Shown: positions 1 through 7,132, counted from the stretch's first letter. The stretch: 13,933 nucleotides of DNA from Candidatus Micrarchaeaceae archaeon (GCA_027310795.1 DAIDAD010000004.1:1-13933), one strand, 5' to 3'. Notes: generated from the sequence alone by a model not told the origin. Made by a program: numbers and translations.

Positions 1-169
1 GTATTAGATTATATCCAAGCCCGTCAACGACCATGAAGATCTTCTTGCTTTTGTCCCCTATGCGCCTGCTCCTTTTTGTATATACCTCTTTTAGGATTTC
101 CATGTTGCTGTTCTTGTAATCAGGGAACGAGAGCCCTTCGTCCTTCAACTGGGTAGTTATAGAATGCAT
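1..169 (-). CDS. Partial phosphodiesterase/alkaline phosphatase superfamily protein (N-terminus only)
   Basis: Only the first 56 codons are in the window; the frame runs open off the left edge. Reading down from the ATG at 169, the product begins MHSITTQLKDEG, has a Lys/Arg-rich stretch, then the hydrophobic strand IFMVVDGLGYNL. A beta strand ending in D-G-L/x-G-Y near the N-terminus is the usual metal-binding start of type I phosphodiesterase/nucleotide pyrophosphatase and related alkaline-phosphatase-fold hydrolases; the Asp would be a metal ligand. The family call rests on this one motif, so substrate and location cannot be given. A TATA-like element sits 21-29 nt before the ATG with no Shine-Dalgarno sequence, so the mRNA is probably leaderless. 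The catalytic Thr/Ser and the remaining ligands lie outside the window. Confidence 0.55.
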   Translation of the reverse strand, partial: MHSITTQLKDEGLSFPDYKNSNMEILKEVYTKRSRRIGDKSKKIFMVVDGLGYNLI

Positions 170-189
170 AGTATCAGTTTATTGATAAT

Positions 190-198
190 TTATATATT
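190..198 (-). promoter_or_regulatory. TATA box for the phosphodiesterase-like gene
   Basis: On the minus strand this reads AATATATAA, 21-29 nt upstream of the ATG at 169. Archaeal TATA boxes lie about 25 nt before the transcription start, so transcription should begin at or within a few bases of the start codon, giving a leaderless message. Confidence 0.55.
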
Positions 199-230
199 GG
201 TTTCGCTGCAGTGCAGGATTTGATTTCAGG

Positions 231-1991
231 TCACCTGACCAGCTTGGTTGCCGCACTGCTCTTTTCAAAATAGGTATCCTTTCTTGAAAGCAGCTTTATT
301 GCATCCATAGGAATGACCTTGTGCGCCGCATTGCTCAGCGCTTCCGCGAACATCTTTGGCGTTTCGTTCCTGAACGCATTGTTGAATACTGCAGAATCTG
401 CGTTTACTTTTTTTGCATAATCATCTATTAAAGAGGCTAGCTGCAGCTCCCTGCCCCTTGCAGCTGCGCGGAACGCGTGCCCGCCTTCGACCGAGTTTAC
501 GTAAAGGGCTTTTTTGCCATCGACCGTGGCGAGCGCGCATATTGCAATCCCGTCAGGACTACCTTTTTCCATTGAAACTGCATCGGCTCTGCCTAATTTG
601 AAGTTAATCAGGATAACGGCAGGGTCATTCGCATAGCCAAGGGTCGCCCATTCCTTCCCGCCTTTTGGAAGAAACGAACAGCACGCAGTCTCCTTTGCAG
701 ATATTGCCAGCGCATTTGCCTTTTTGTCAACAGTGTAAGCGGTTATCAGCACCCTGCTCCCTTGGATCTGGGCTATGGCCCTTGTGCCCATGACTGTCTC
801 AGGGGCAAAGCCCTCCCTGCGCATGTATTCACGGGCCTCTGCCGCGCTCAGGCTGCGCATCAGCAGGAATTTATCTATCTGCTCTGCGCATTCCGATATG
901 TAGCCGGTCCCTGCCGATATCAGGGCTGTCTTCTCGTTCATGGAAAGCATTTTGACGTTCCTTATCCCGTGGTCTGAAAGTTTGCTGTCAAGCTTTCCTA
1001 CGGCGTAGCCTTCCTCTGAAAGCATTCTGTCAAGCTCTTCCCTGCCTGAAGAATGAGAGTATATTGACATTATTGATACGTACCTGTAAGGTTCATAGCT
1101 TCTTTTTTCAATAGCAGCGCTTGCTGCTTTTATGAAGCTTTCGTCGTATGATATGCATGATATCCGCATCGCCTCTGCGCCGTGCGCTTCATTTGCCATT
1201 TTCATGTAGTACACCGCAGTCTCCCTTGGCATTGCGCTCCTCTCAAGGGCGTTGAGGAGCAGCCCGGTGAGTCTGCTTCCGCAGGCTTCATAAAAAGAGG
1301 ACATCTCTTTCCCGGTGAGCAGCTCCGGCATGCCGGGCTTTGCTGCTGTAATGAAGAAGCTGTCCGCAGAGTACGGATCGGTATTTTTCAGAATATTTAC
1401 CGCCCTTTTGTTGATCACCGTTTCGCTGGTGAGCTCATCAACGGCATGCGTCTCCTCAATCACCTTGAAGTAGACTGCTGCCCTTTCCCTTCCTATCCTC
1501 TTTGCGAATCCGAGTACTCTGTCGGATGCGATTTCTTCCACCCTTCCTGTGCTCTCCGCTGCCCTGAAAAAGCCCCACGCGGTGTCCGGACCGGAATGCT
1601 TAAGGAAGTTCATTAACCTCTGCGCCATATGGCTGTTTTCAGACACAAGTTTCAGGGACTGGGCGCTGCTTAGCGCTTCCAGCGTACTTGCTGCGCATTC
1701 GCTCCCTATCCCTGAAAGAAAGCTGATTACTTTCTCTGATGTCAATATATCAATTGCGCCTGTGTTTGATACTGCTTCAAAAAAGTTTGACGCAGCATAT
1801 GGCCCTATTCTCTTTATGAAAGACGCAATTCTTGGAGCGGCAGGTTCTACACTATGAGAGTTTCTGCCTGTTTCTTCTACAATATTAGGCATGCTGACTT
1901 GCTGCTGTGCAGAGGCGCAGGCATGCACAGCGCCTGCTGCCTGTCCATAAATCACGCTGGCGCCTTCGTTTTTAATGTTGTCATCCAACAA
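231..1991 (-). CDS. Unknown 586-aa protein with tandem ~33-residue helical repeats
   Basis: I do not recognise this protein. Residues 54-228 contain at least five tandem units of about 33 residues, with possibly a sixth at 229-258. They fit a loose pattern, h-x-x-F-h-x-x-h-G-x-x-x-A-x-x-F-F-x-A, then x-x-T-G and L-T/A-S-E/D; clear units begin at R54, K87, Q124, R158 and near K195. The pattern suggests pairs of amphipathic helices stacked as a solenoid, a fold usually used for binding protein or RNA. Residues 300-586 look like a separate alpha/beta region (hydrophobic strand KKALYVNSVEGG near 493-504) that I cannot assign. No signal peptide or membrane segment is visible, so it is probably cytoplasmic. 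The start is taken as TTG at 1991, directly behind AAGGCGAG; an in-frame stop lies 9 nt further upstream. A second TTG follows at once, and the first ATG is codon 34. It is probably monocistronic. Confidence 0.75.
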   Translation of the reverse strand: MLDDNIKNEGASVIYGQAAGAVHACASAQQQVSMPNIVEETGRNSHSVEPAAPRIASFIKRIGPYAASNFFEAVSNTGAIDILTSEKVISFLSGIGSECAASTLEALSSAQSLKLVSENSHMAQRLMNFLKHSGPDTAWGFFRAAESTGRVEEIASDRVLGFAKRIGRERAAVYFKVIEETHAVDELTSETVINKRAVNILKNTDPYSADSFFITAAKPGMPELLTGKEMSSFYEACGSRLTGLLLNALERSAMPRETAVYYMKMANEAHGAEAMRISCISYDESFIKAASAAIEKRSYEPYRYVSIMSIYSHSSGREELDRMLSEEGYAVGKLDSKLSDHGIRNVKMLSMNEKTALISAGTGYISECAEQIDKFLLMRSLSAAEAREYMRREGFAPETVMGTRAIAQIQGSRVLITAYTVDKKANALAISAKETACCSFLPKGGKEWATLGYANDPAVILINFKLGRADAVSMEKGSPDGIAICALATVDGKKALYVNSVEGGHAFRAAARGRELQLASLIDDYAKKVNADSAVFNNAFRNETPKMFAEALSNAAHKVIPMDAIKLLSRKDTYFEKSSAATKLVR

Positions 1992-2040
1992 CTCGCCTTA
2001 TAGACAGGAAGATTAATACGCAATTATAGTTGCATGGCAC

Positions 2041-2050
2041 GTATTTAAAT
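2041..2050 (-). promoter_or_regulatory. TATA-like element upstream of the helical-repeat gene
   Basis: The minus-strand ATTTAAATAC lies 50-59 nt before the TTG start at 1991, implying a 5' leader of about 25 nt ending in AAGGCGAG. The same ten bases occur 28-37 nt before the pilin-like gene starting at 3653. A second candidate, CTATAAT on the minus strand at about 2023-2029, would give a shorter leader. The 134-bp gap 1992-2125 holds these elements and the palindrome at 2020-2033; I see no RNA gene in it. Confidence 0.4.
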
Positions 2051-2125
2051 CATACTCATGCCTGGCGTAATATGACATGTGACTTGCGTCCGATGCTTCT
2101 TCTGTGCTTTGCGCTCTTCCTTATG

Positions 2126-2746
2126 TCACTTCACGTTGAAGCTCGCGTACTCAGCATTTATCGTTGCAGATGCAGACTCGTTTCCGAAGTTCTGCATTGT
2201 TATCGAGTACTTGCCTGGCAGCAGGAATATTGTCATGTTGGCGCTATTCTGATGGTAGCCTTGTACAATCCAGTAGTAAGGCTGCCTTGTGCCTGAGAAA
2301 GCCGTAGGGTATGGGAATATTGATGTAGAAGTGCCATTTTGTATGACAAGAGCCGTGACGTTCGACCTGTTTGCAACAAACGATATATGCAGGTATCCCG
2401 GATACTGCTCGGTGAAGCTGATTGAATTGTATCCTGTCTGAAGCCCTGTAGCATTCGTTGTTGTTGCGCCCATATGAACAGTATAATTGGAGAATGTTGA
2501 GCTAAACACAGGCGTTGTAAGATTTGCATACACTTTAGCAAGCGCAGCGCTTGCGTTTGATGAGTTTGCTACAGCGCTATATTTTATCAGAAGGTTTGCA
2601 TAGCTCTGGTTGAGGCTCATGTATGCCAATTCGTTCTGCACAAGCTCATTTGACTTTGTAACGCTGTTGTTAAGCTCATATGCTGCAAGCAGCAGCGCTA
2701 TTATGAAAAGGATTGTCACGATATATATGGCACTCAGATTGTTCAT
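2126..2746 (-). CDS. Membrane-anchored, sequon-rich extracellular protein of unknown function
   Basis: The protein has 206 residues. Residues 5-23 form one hydrophobic segment (IYIVTILFIIALLLAAYEL region), an uncleaved anchor or signal sequence, followed by a probable helical stretch to about residue 70. The rest alternates short hydrophobic strands with Ser/Thr/Asn-rich turns; near the C-terminus FLLPGKYSITMQNFG resembles the closing strands of beta-sandwich domains of secreted archaeal proteins (inference). There are about 12 N-x-S/T sites in 206 residues and no cysteine, which fits a heavily N-glycosylated surface protein. It begins 16 nt after the pilin-like gene, and GAGATGA (2751-2757) is a good Shine-Dalgarno sequence four bases before its ATG, so the two genes very likely share an mRNA. 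It has no class III signal motif, so it is more likely a partner or anchor than a pilin. Specific function unknown. Confidence 0.75.
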   Translation of the reverse strand: MNNLSAIYIVTILFIIALLLAAYELNNSVTKSNELVQNELAYMSLNQSYANLLIKYSAVANSSNASAALAKVYANLTTPVFSSTFSNYTVHMGATTTNATGLQTGYNSISFTEQYPGYLHISFVANRSNVTALVIQNGTSTSIFPYPTAFSGTRQPYYWIVQGYHQNSANMTIFLLPGKYSITMQNFGNESASATINAEYASFNVK

Positions 2747-2750
2747 ATTG

Positions 2751-2757
2751 TCATCTC
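2751..2757 (-). promoter_or_regulatory. Ribosome binding site of the sequon-rich membrane protein
   Basis: GAGATGA on the minus strand sits four bases before the ATG at 2746 and just after the stop of the upstream pilin-like gene. It fixes the start and supports translation from a shared transcript. Confidence 0.55.
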
Positions 2758-2762
2758 AAATA

Positions 2763-3653
2763 TCATGGGCATAAAATAGTGATTGGCCCATTCCCGCTGC
2801 TATGTATGGTCACTCCTGCGCTGCAGCATGTGCCTGTTACTTTTGCCGTCATGCCACCATGAAAGACAATATAATCTATGCCAACAGGACTTAAGTAGAA
2901 CGACTTGCAGTATTCGGTAGGGAGGTACGCGATTGTGGTCGGAGGGCCGGATGTTGTAGTAGAGGTTGATGTTGAAGAGGTGGAGCTTGAGCTTGTTGTC
3001 GATGTAGTGGTTGATGATACAGAGGTTGTTGAAGAGGTGCTGGTTGTTGTAGATGTTAGTGTCGTAATCGTTGTCGATGTGAGTGCTATCAAATACTGCT
3101 GCGTTGTCGCTCTTGAGATGAATGTGCCTTTGTAGACCTGCACCTGCTCCGGCTGGCAGTTTGCGATCACGCCGTTGGGGCATATCGTTGAATTTAAGTA
3201 CATCGTGCCTGTGAGCGGAGTGCCAGGCTGCACATAAGAGGCAAGGTCAAGCTTGCATACGACGTAGCTTCCCGATGGGACCAATATGTTTGCTGGCTCG
3301 CAGGATGCTGATGCATTGCCATATGAATCCGTCGCAACTTTCATTGTAGGGTTGAGCAGCGGAGACTGCTGCGAATTGGTTATCACAAACGTGAGAGAGG
3401 TAAGGCTGTTGTATGAGGTAACGATGAGACCTCTGCAGTTTGCGCCGAAGGAGAAGCTGCACTGGTTGGGCGCAGCTGAATTAGGGACTCCTATGAAGTA
3501 ATACAGAAGAATCAGTATCACTGCAAGGATAAGTATGGCCCAGCCGTATGAGGTTATGAATTCGAATGCGGCCTGGACCTTTGCCTTTCTTTTGGGTGTC
3601 TTTCTAGCCGAATTCCTTCCTGGTTCAGCGGATGGCATTGAGCCGGAGTTCAT
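2763..3653 (-). CDS. Class III signal-peptide pilin-like protein with mucin-like Ser/Thr stalk
   Basis: The product has 296 residues. A basic 26-residue leader ends KRKAKV; Q27-A-A-F-E31 and T/S-Y-G-W-A plus a hydrophobic helix (about 32-55) follow. This is the archaeal class III (type IV prepilin-like) signal, with Glu at +5 if cleavage is before Q27. The -1 residue would be Val rather than the usual Gly/Ala. The exported part has a first domain with six cysteines (64-166), then residues 192-235, where 41 of 44 residues are Ser or Thr, like a mucin stalk and likely O-glycosylated, then GPP and a C-terminal head with four more cysteines (249, 276, 277, 295). Ten cysteines suggest disulfides. 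It should be exported and inserted in a pilus-like fibre or the membrane with the stalk projecting. A TATA box 28-37 nt before the ATG implies a leaderless or near-leaderless mRNA; it is followed by a cotranscribed membrane protein gene. Confidence 0.85.
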   Translation of the reverse strand: MNSGSMPSAEPGRNSARKTPKRKAKVQAAFEFITSYGWAILILAVILILLYYFIGVPNSAAPNQCSFSFGANCRGLIVTSYNSLTSLTFVITNSQQSPLLNPTMKVATDSYGNASASCEPANILVPSGSYVVCKLDLASYVQPGTPLTGTMYLNSTICPNGVIANCQPEQVQVYKGTFISRATTQQYLIALTSTTITTLTSTTTSTSSTTSVSSTTTSTTSSSSTSSTSTSTTTSGPPTTIAYLPTEYCKSFYLSPVGIDYIVFHGGMTAKVTGTCCSAGVTIHSSGNGPITILCP

Positions 3654-3680
3654 CCTATCGCTTTATATCTGGCAATACAG

Positions 3681-3690
3681 GTATTTAAAT
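3681..3690 (-). promoter_or_regulatory. TATA box of the mucin-stalk pilin operon
   Basis: The minus-strand ATTTAAATAC is 28-37 nt before the ATG at 3653, the expected distance for a leaderless or very short-leader archaeal transcript. No Shine-Dalgarno sequence precedes that ATG. A second AT-rich stretch (GATATAAAG, about 3661-3669) is too close to the ATG to be the main TATA box. Confidence 0.6.
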
Positions 3691-3702
3691 ATTTTCTATT
3701 TT

Positions 3703-4341
3703 TCAGAGATGGATTGCGTACGTGTTCTTGTATACCTTCTTGCCGCTCCTGTCCTGCCCAGAGAGCGTATATGACATTTTCGGATAGAGTTTGTAATAGG
3801 CGACGAACTCGCTTGCAAGCCTCTTGCTGCTCAGGTAGAGGTCTATGCCGCCGTCCTTGCTCTCCATTTTAGATATGAACTCGTTGTTCCTTTCAAATAA
3901 AGCCTCTACGTGCCTTATCACCTTGCTTATCCTGCTCGAATCGCCCCTCAGCTGGAACATCGCTTCGTAATAGTTGCACTTTATCTTGTAGCACCTTTCG
4001 CAGAGCGCCTTCACGTGCTTCAGCTTTATCCTCTTTTCCACAGACAGCCTGCCATCGCCCGTGTCTTCGGATATGTACACAAGCACCTCCTTTGGGCTGC
4101 GGCCCATCAGCTTTATGTCCTGCTTCCTGAAAAGCTGCTGCACCGCCTTTTCCAGTGAATTATCGTTCTCTGCTGTGAACTGGCCCTTGACCCTTATCTT
4201 TAAGCACTCCTTGCACCTTGTTATCTCTATAGAGTCTGCAAGCGCTTCGCTGAATTTCTTCCTTGAGCACTCCTCGCAGAAGCTGCCGTAGAACCTGAGC
4301 TCTGCGCTCGACCTGTTGCATGTTGGGCAGTACTTTGGCAT
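3703..4341 (-). CDS. nmd3: Archaeal Nmd3, large ribosomal subunit maturation factor
   Basis: The 212-residue product is the archaeal form of Nmd3. Eukaryotic Nmd3 is the 60S subunit export adaptor; archaeal proteins keep the zinc-binding N-terminus and the core that binds the 50S subunit but lack the eukaryotic C-terminal export signals, and are presumed to act in late subunit assembly or quality control. Visible CxxC pairs are C5/C8, C22/C25, C43/C46 and C114/C117, the family's paired zinc-ribbon pattern. Other family blocks are YYEAMFQLRG (124-133), GGIDLYLSSKRLA (164-176) and a C-terminal beta segment SYTLSGQDRSGKKVYK. The ATG lies four bases after the secD stop; AGGTTAAG overlapping that stop is a plausible Shine-Dalgarno sequence, so nmd3 is the last gene of the secFD cluster. 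The protein is cytoplasmic, an odd partner for Sec genes. Confidence 0.9.
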   Translation of the reverse strand: MPKYCPTCNRSSAELRFYGSFCEECSRKKFSEALADSIEITRCKECLKIRVKGQFTAENDNSLEKAVQQLFRKQDIKLMGRSPKEVLVYISEDTGDGRLSVEKRIKLKHVKALCERCYKIKCNYYEAMFQLRGDSSRISKVIRHVEALFERNNEFISKMESKDGGIDLYLSSKRLASEFVAYYKLYPKMSYTLSGQDRSGKKVYKNTYAIHL

Positions 4342-4345
4342 ATGC

Positions 4346-5944
4346 TTAACCTGAATAATGCTTTGATATTATCGCGCCGTATGTGGGCCTTGTTAGGAAT
4401 GCGCCGAGCAGCGCACCTATTATCGTCGACTCTGAAAAGCCTATGACTGTTATAAGCGATGTGGTGAAGAACAATGGCAGCATCGCTATCACAAGGAGCG
4501 CTGCGTCAGCCCAGACGATGTAGAACGCGTCGCCCAGCCTTGTCTTTATCATGCTCTGGTCCGAACCGTGCGCTACCAGCAGTTCATCAGTTATTATAAT
4601 CTGCGCGTCGACGCCTGTGCCTATCACCGCTATTATTCCTGCAACAGCCGCAAGGTCTATGGTGCCTATGAGCCCTATTATCGATAATATTATGAACAGT
4701 TCGCCGAACGTTGTAAGAAGTATTGGAAGGACGAGGAAGAGCTTCCTGTACCTTAATACGATTATCGCGCTTATCGCGAATACGGCTATTATGAGCGCTA
4801 TGAAGCTCACGGATTCAAACTGCGTGCCTATCGTAGGCGGCGTTATTGTAGGCGAGCCCACTATGACAAGAACGGGAAGCGCACCGCCCCGCAGTATGCT
4901 CGATATCGTCTTCGACTGGTTTGATGCATATGCTATCTTCGCGGGAAGTGAGAGCAGCGTTGTCGGAGCTGCGCCTGTTATCACATAACCTTGGCTTATG
5001 TTTCCGTTCGTCACCCCAGGGTTCAGAATAGGCGCAGACAGAAGGCCAACTGCGAGCCATGTATTGACCACAAGAACCTGCGCGCCTGTAAGGTTGCCTT
5101 GGACTGCGCCTATCGAAGGGGTCATGTTCTGAACTGTCTGGAAGTCAAGCGTGTAGTTCAGCGAATTTGCTGCATTTATTATCTGCTGCGGTGTGTTCTT
5201 TGCGAGTATAAGCGTGGTGTATGAATGCCTGCTTGCATTGAGGAATGAGATTATGAATGTGCTGTTCTGCCCGGAGCTGAACGTCTTTACAGGTATCGTC
5301 CTTCCTGTGAGAAGAAGCGCGCTCTGAAGCGCTGATATCTCCTCTGCCTGCGATACGGTGAGGCTTATGTTGTGGCTGAGTATCGATGAATTGATTAGCA
5401 GTATCGCAGACGAAGGCCTGTCGAGGAAGAAGTATATGGGCTTGTTAGCCTGGCCGAAAGCCGCTTTTGCGAAGGTCTCTGCGGCCTTCTGGTTTATGTA
5501 GAAGTTGACCTGCCATGTGACGTTTCCATTAGATGCTATCGGCTGGGCGGCGCCTACGCTGCCTGAAAGTATAGATGAGCCGTTTATAGCTTCCTTGCCG
5601 TTCACAACTCCCTGAAAAATGCCCTGGCTGTTGATTATTGCGACTGTGCTGTTGATCTCTGATGGCGATACTGTCGGTATCTCAACGTTGACCTGGGAAT
5701 CGCCTATTCCTGTGACCTGTATCTGCTTCAGTCCGAAGGTGGAGAGCCTCTGCTGAAGTATGCCCGTTATAGTCGCCATTTCAGAAGGGTTGACCGCATG
5801 CTGCAGCGTTATGGGTATCTGCGTGCCCCCTGCAAACTCTATGCCGAGGTGCAGCCCGTAATGGAAGTCGAGTATTGCAAGCAGCACAACTATTGCAAGC
5901 AGGAGGATTATCCTGAAATCCTTTAAGTATTTCGCTATCGCCAT
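4346..5944 (-). CDS. secD: SecD, Sec translocase accessory membrane protein
   Basis: SecD works with SecF at the SecYE channel, using the proton gradient to help release exported proteins on the outer side. The 532-residue product has a first membrane helix (about 10-28) followed by the family motif around L34-GIEFAGGTQ, a large extracellular P1 domain (about 45-375) with the block LRGGALPV (351-358), and a C-terminal bundle of about five helices containing AVAGIIAVIGTGVDAQIIITDE in two parts (about 433-454; D446 is the conserved Asp). About 12 N-x-S/T sites lie in the extracellular domain. The open frame extends 20 codons further up to 6004, but the ATG at 5944 is preferred: its A overlaps the secF TGA (TGATG) and GAGG lies eight bases upstream. 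Expression should be coupled to secF. Confidence 0.93.
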   Translation of the reverse strand: MAIAKYLKDFRIILLLAIVVLLAILDFHYGLHLGIEFAGGTQIPITLQHAVNPSEMATITGILQQRLSTFGLKQIQVTGIGDSQVNVEIPTVSPSEINSTVAIINSQGIFQGVVNGKEAINGSSILSGSVGAAQPIASNGNVTWQVNFYINQKAAETFAKAAFGQANKPIYFFLDRPSSAILLINSSILSHNISLTVSQAEEISALQSALLLTGRTIPVKTFSSGQNSTFIISFLNASRHSYTTLILAKNTPQQIINAANSLNYTLDFQTVQNMTPSIGAVQGNLTGAQVLVVNTWLAVGLLSAPILNPGVTNGNISQGYVITGAAPTTLLSLPAKIAYASNQSKTISSILRGGALPVLVIVGSPTITPPTIGTQFESVSFIALIIAVFAISAIIVLRYRKLFLVLPILLTTFGELFIILSIIGLIGTIDLAAVAGIIAVIGTGVDAQIIITDELLVAHGSDQSMIKTRLGDAFYIVWADAALLVIAMLPLFFTTSLITVIGFSESTIIGALLGAFLTRPTYGAIISKHYSG

Positions 5945-7110
5945 CAGATCTTCCTCTTCTTCCTCTTTGCATAAAGCAGTATCATGGGCGCATTGCCGAG
6001 CCATGTCGTTATCAGGTCGCCTATGAGCCCGAAGAGCACGACGCCTGCAATCTCGTAGTATGTCGGCACGTACTCTATAAGCGAAACAGCGAACAGCACA
6101 CCGAATGAGAGTATTGCGGCTGTGGTCATGGTAAGGCCCGTCTTGAACGATGAGTATGCGCGGTCTTCAGGCGTGCCCTCGCTCCTTTTTAGGATGCGTA
6201 TTCCTGCGAGCACGTCAGTGTCTATGGAATAGCCGAGCAGCATAAGGAGCCCAGCAATGCTGGTGACGCCCATCGGTATCTTGAATATAGCCATTGCGCC
6301 CAATGCCACTATCATGTCGTTTGCAGCGCCGAAGACTATGGCAAACGATGGTATTATGCTCCTGAATATTATGAGCACGACTATTGAAATGAGTATGAAC
6401 GCGATTATTATTATCTGCTCTACAGTGCCGAGGAAGTACTGCCCCTGAAGCGCGGAGACCTGCTCATATGAATAGGAACTGAATGGAAGTATGGAGTGCA
6501 GCGTGCTGATGACCTGGTTCTTGTAGACTGCGCTTGCATTTGCGTAAGATGACTGCGCAAGCGCGAGCATCGCGCTTGGATCGCTGCTGTTGAAGCTTGC
6601 CGTTCCTATGAACGGCTTGAGTGCAGCAAGCTCCGCGGAGAGGCTTGATGCCATGCTGCGCAGATTCGATGCCGCGGCTGCAGAAGAGCTGTTGCGTAGC
6701 GCAAGGAGCGTCGCGTTCGAAGGGCTGTGCTGCAGCGCTATAGTATAATTAGTGTAATTGACTATGTATGCGCTGTAGTTTGAATTGTAGGAGTACAATG
6801 CTATCAGATAGTTCTCTGCATCGGACAAAGACCTGTTAGCGGCTATTGTTATGCCTATTGTTCCGGTGCTCTTCACAATTGTCGGAGCAGGGGTATTCAG
6901 CTTTGAGGTTATAAGCGATGCAATCTGTGATGAGCTCATTGTCGTATTTGACTGGAGCACCATGCTGATCCCGCCGCCCAGGGAGGAGTCGAGCACTATC
7001 CCCTGCGAAAGGTATATCGATACCAGCATCAGCGCTATAGGTATGATGATGAAGAACTTTATGTTCTTGTGATAGTATATGTTAGGTATCTTCATATGCA
7101 TTCGAACCAT
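5944..7110 (-). CDS. secF: SecF, Sec translocase accessory membrane protein
   Basis: SecF is the partner of SecD in the proton-driven SecDF complex. The 388-residue protein has a first membrane helix (about 18-38), the short motif DSSLGGGISM where SecF proteins carry a D/G-rich F1 block, an extracellular domain (about 50-220) and five C-terminal helices. The diagnostic block is TSIAGLLMLLGYSIDTDVL (about 283-301) followed by IRILKRSEG, the conserved segment and cytoplasmic loop of archaeal SecF. The extracellular part is longer than I expect for an archaeal SecF, is Ser/Ala/Asn-rich and has nine N-x-S/T sites. Three in-frame ATGs lie close together (7110, 7101, 7095); MKIPNIYY at 7095 is equally possible. 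It starts 22 nt after the small membrane protein gene and shares TGATG with secD. Confidence 0.9.
   Translation of the reverse strand: MVRMHMKIPNIYYHKNIKFFIIIPIALMLVSIYLSQGIVLDSSLGGGISMVLQSNTTMSSSQIASLITSKLNTPAPTIVKSTGTIGITIAANRSLSDAENYLIALYSYNSNYSAYIVNYTNYTIALQHSPSNATLLALRNSSSAAAASNLRSMASSLSAELAALKPFIGTASFNSSDPSAMLALAQSSYANASAVYKNQVISTLHSILPFSSYSYEQVSALQGQYFLGTVEQIIIIAFILISIVVLIIFRSIIPSFAIVFGAANDMIVALGAMAIFKIPMGVTSIAGLLMLLGYSIDTDVLAGIRILKRSEGTPEDRAYSSFKTGLTMTTAAILSFGVLFAVSLIEYVPTYYEIAGVVLFGLIGDLITTWLGNAPMILLYAKRKKRKI
5953..5956 (-). promoter_or_regulatory. secD ribosome binding site inside the end of secF
   Basis: GAGG on the minus strand, within the last Lys/Arg codons of secF, is eight bases before the secD ATG at 5944. 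It decides the secD start against the longer open frame reaching 6004, which would begin inside secF without such a signal. Confidence 0.55.
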
Positions 7111-7132
7111 TCAAACCATTTGAAGGAGTTGT

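Noticed and set aside
206..216. Short palindrome CTGCAGTGCAG between the first two genes
   Set aside because: The arms are only 5 bp with a 1-base centre, and CTGCA/TGCAG words are frequent throughout this sequence; chance is the best explanation.
2030..2296. Plus-strand 88-codon frame with a hydrophobic stretch like a signal peptide
   Set aside because: It mostly lies antisense to the 206-aa surface protein gene and shows no domain or good ribosome binding site.
2905..3135. Plus-strand Val/Asp/Glu-rich open frame
   Set aside because: It is the reverse complement of the Ser/Thr stalk codons of the pilin-like gene; the repetitive acidic product follows from that composition.
5945..6004. N-terminal extension of SecD beginning MARQCAHDTALCKEEEEEDL
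   Set aside because: It overlaps the secF coding end, contains an acidic stretch antithetic to a normal SecD start, and the ATG at 5944 has a ribosome binding site and a TGATG junction.
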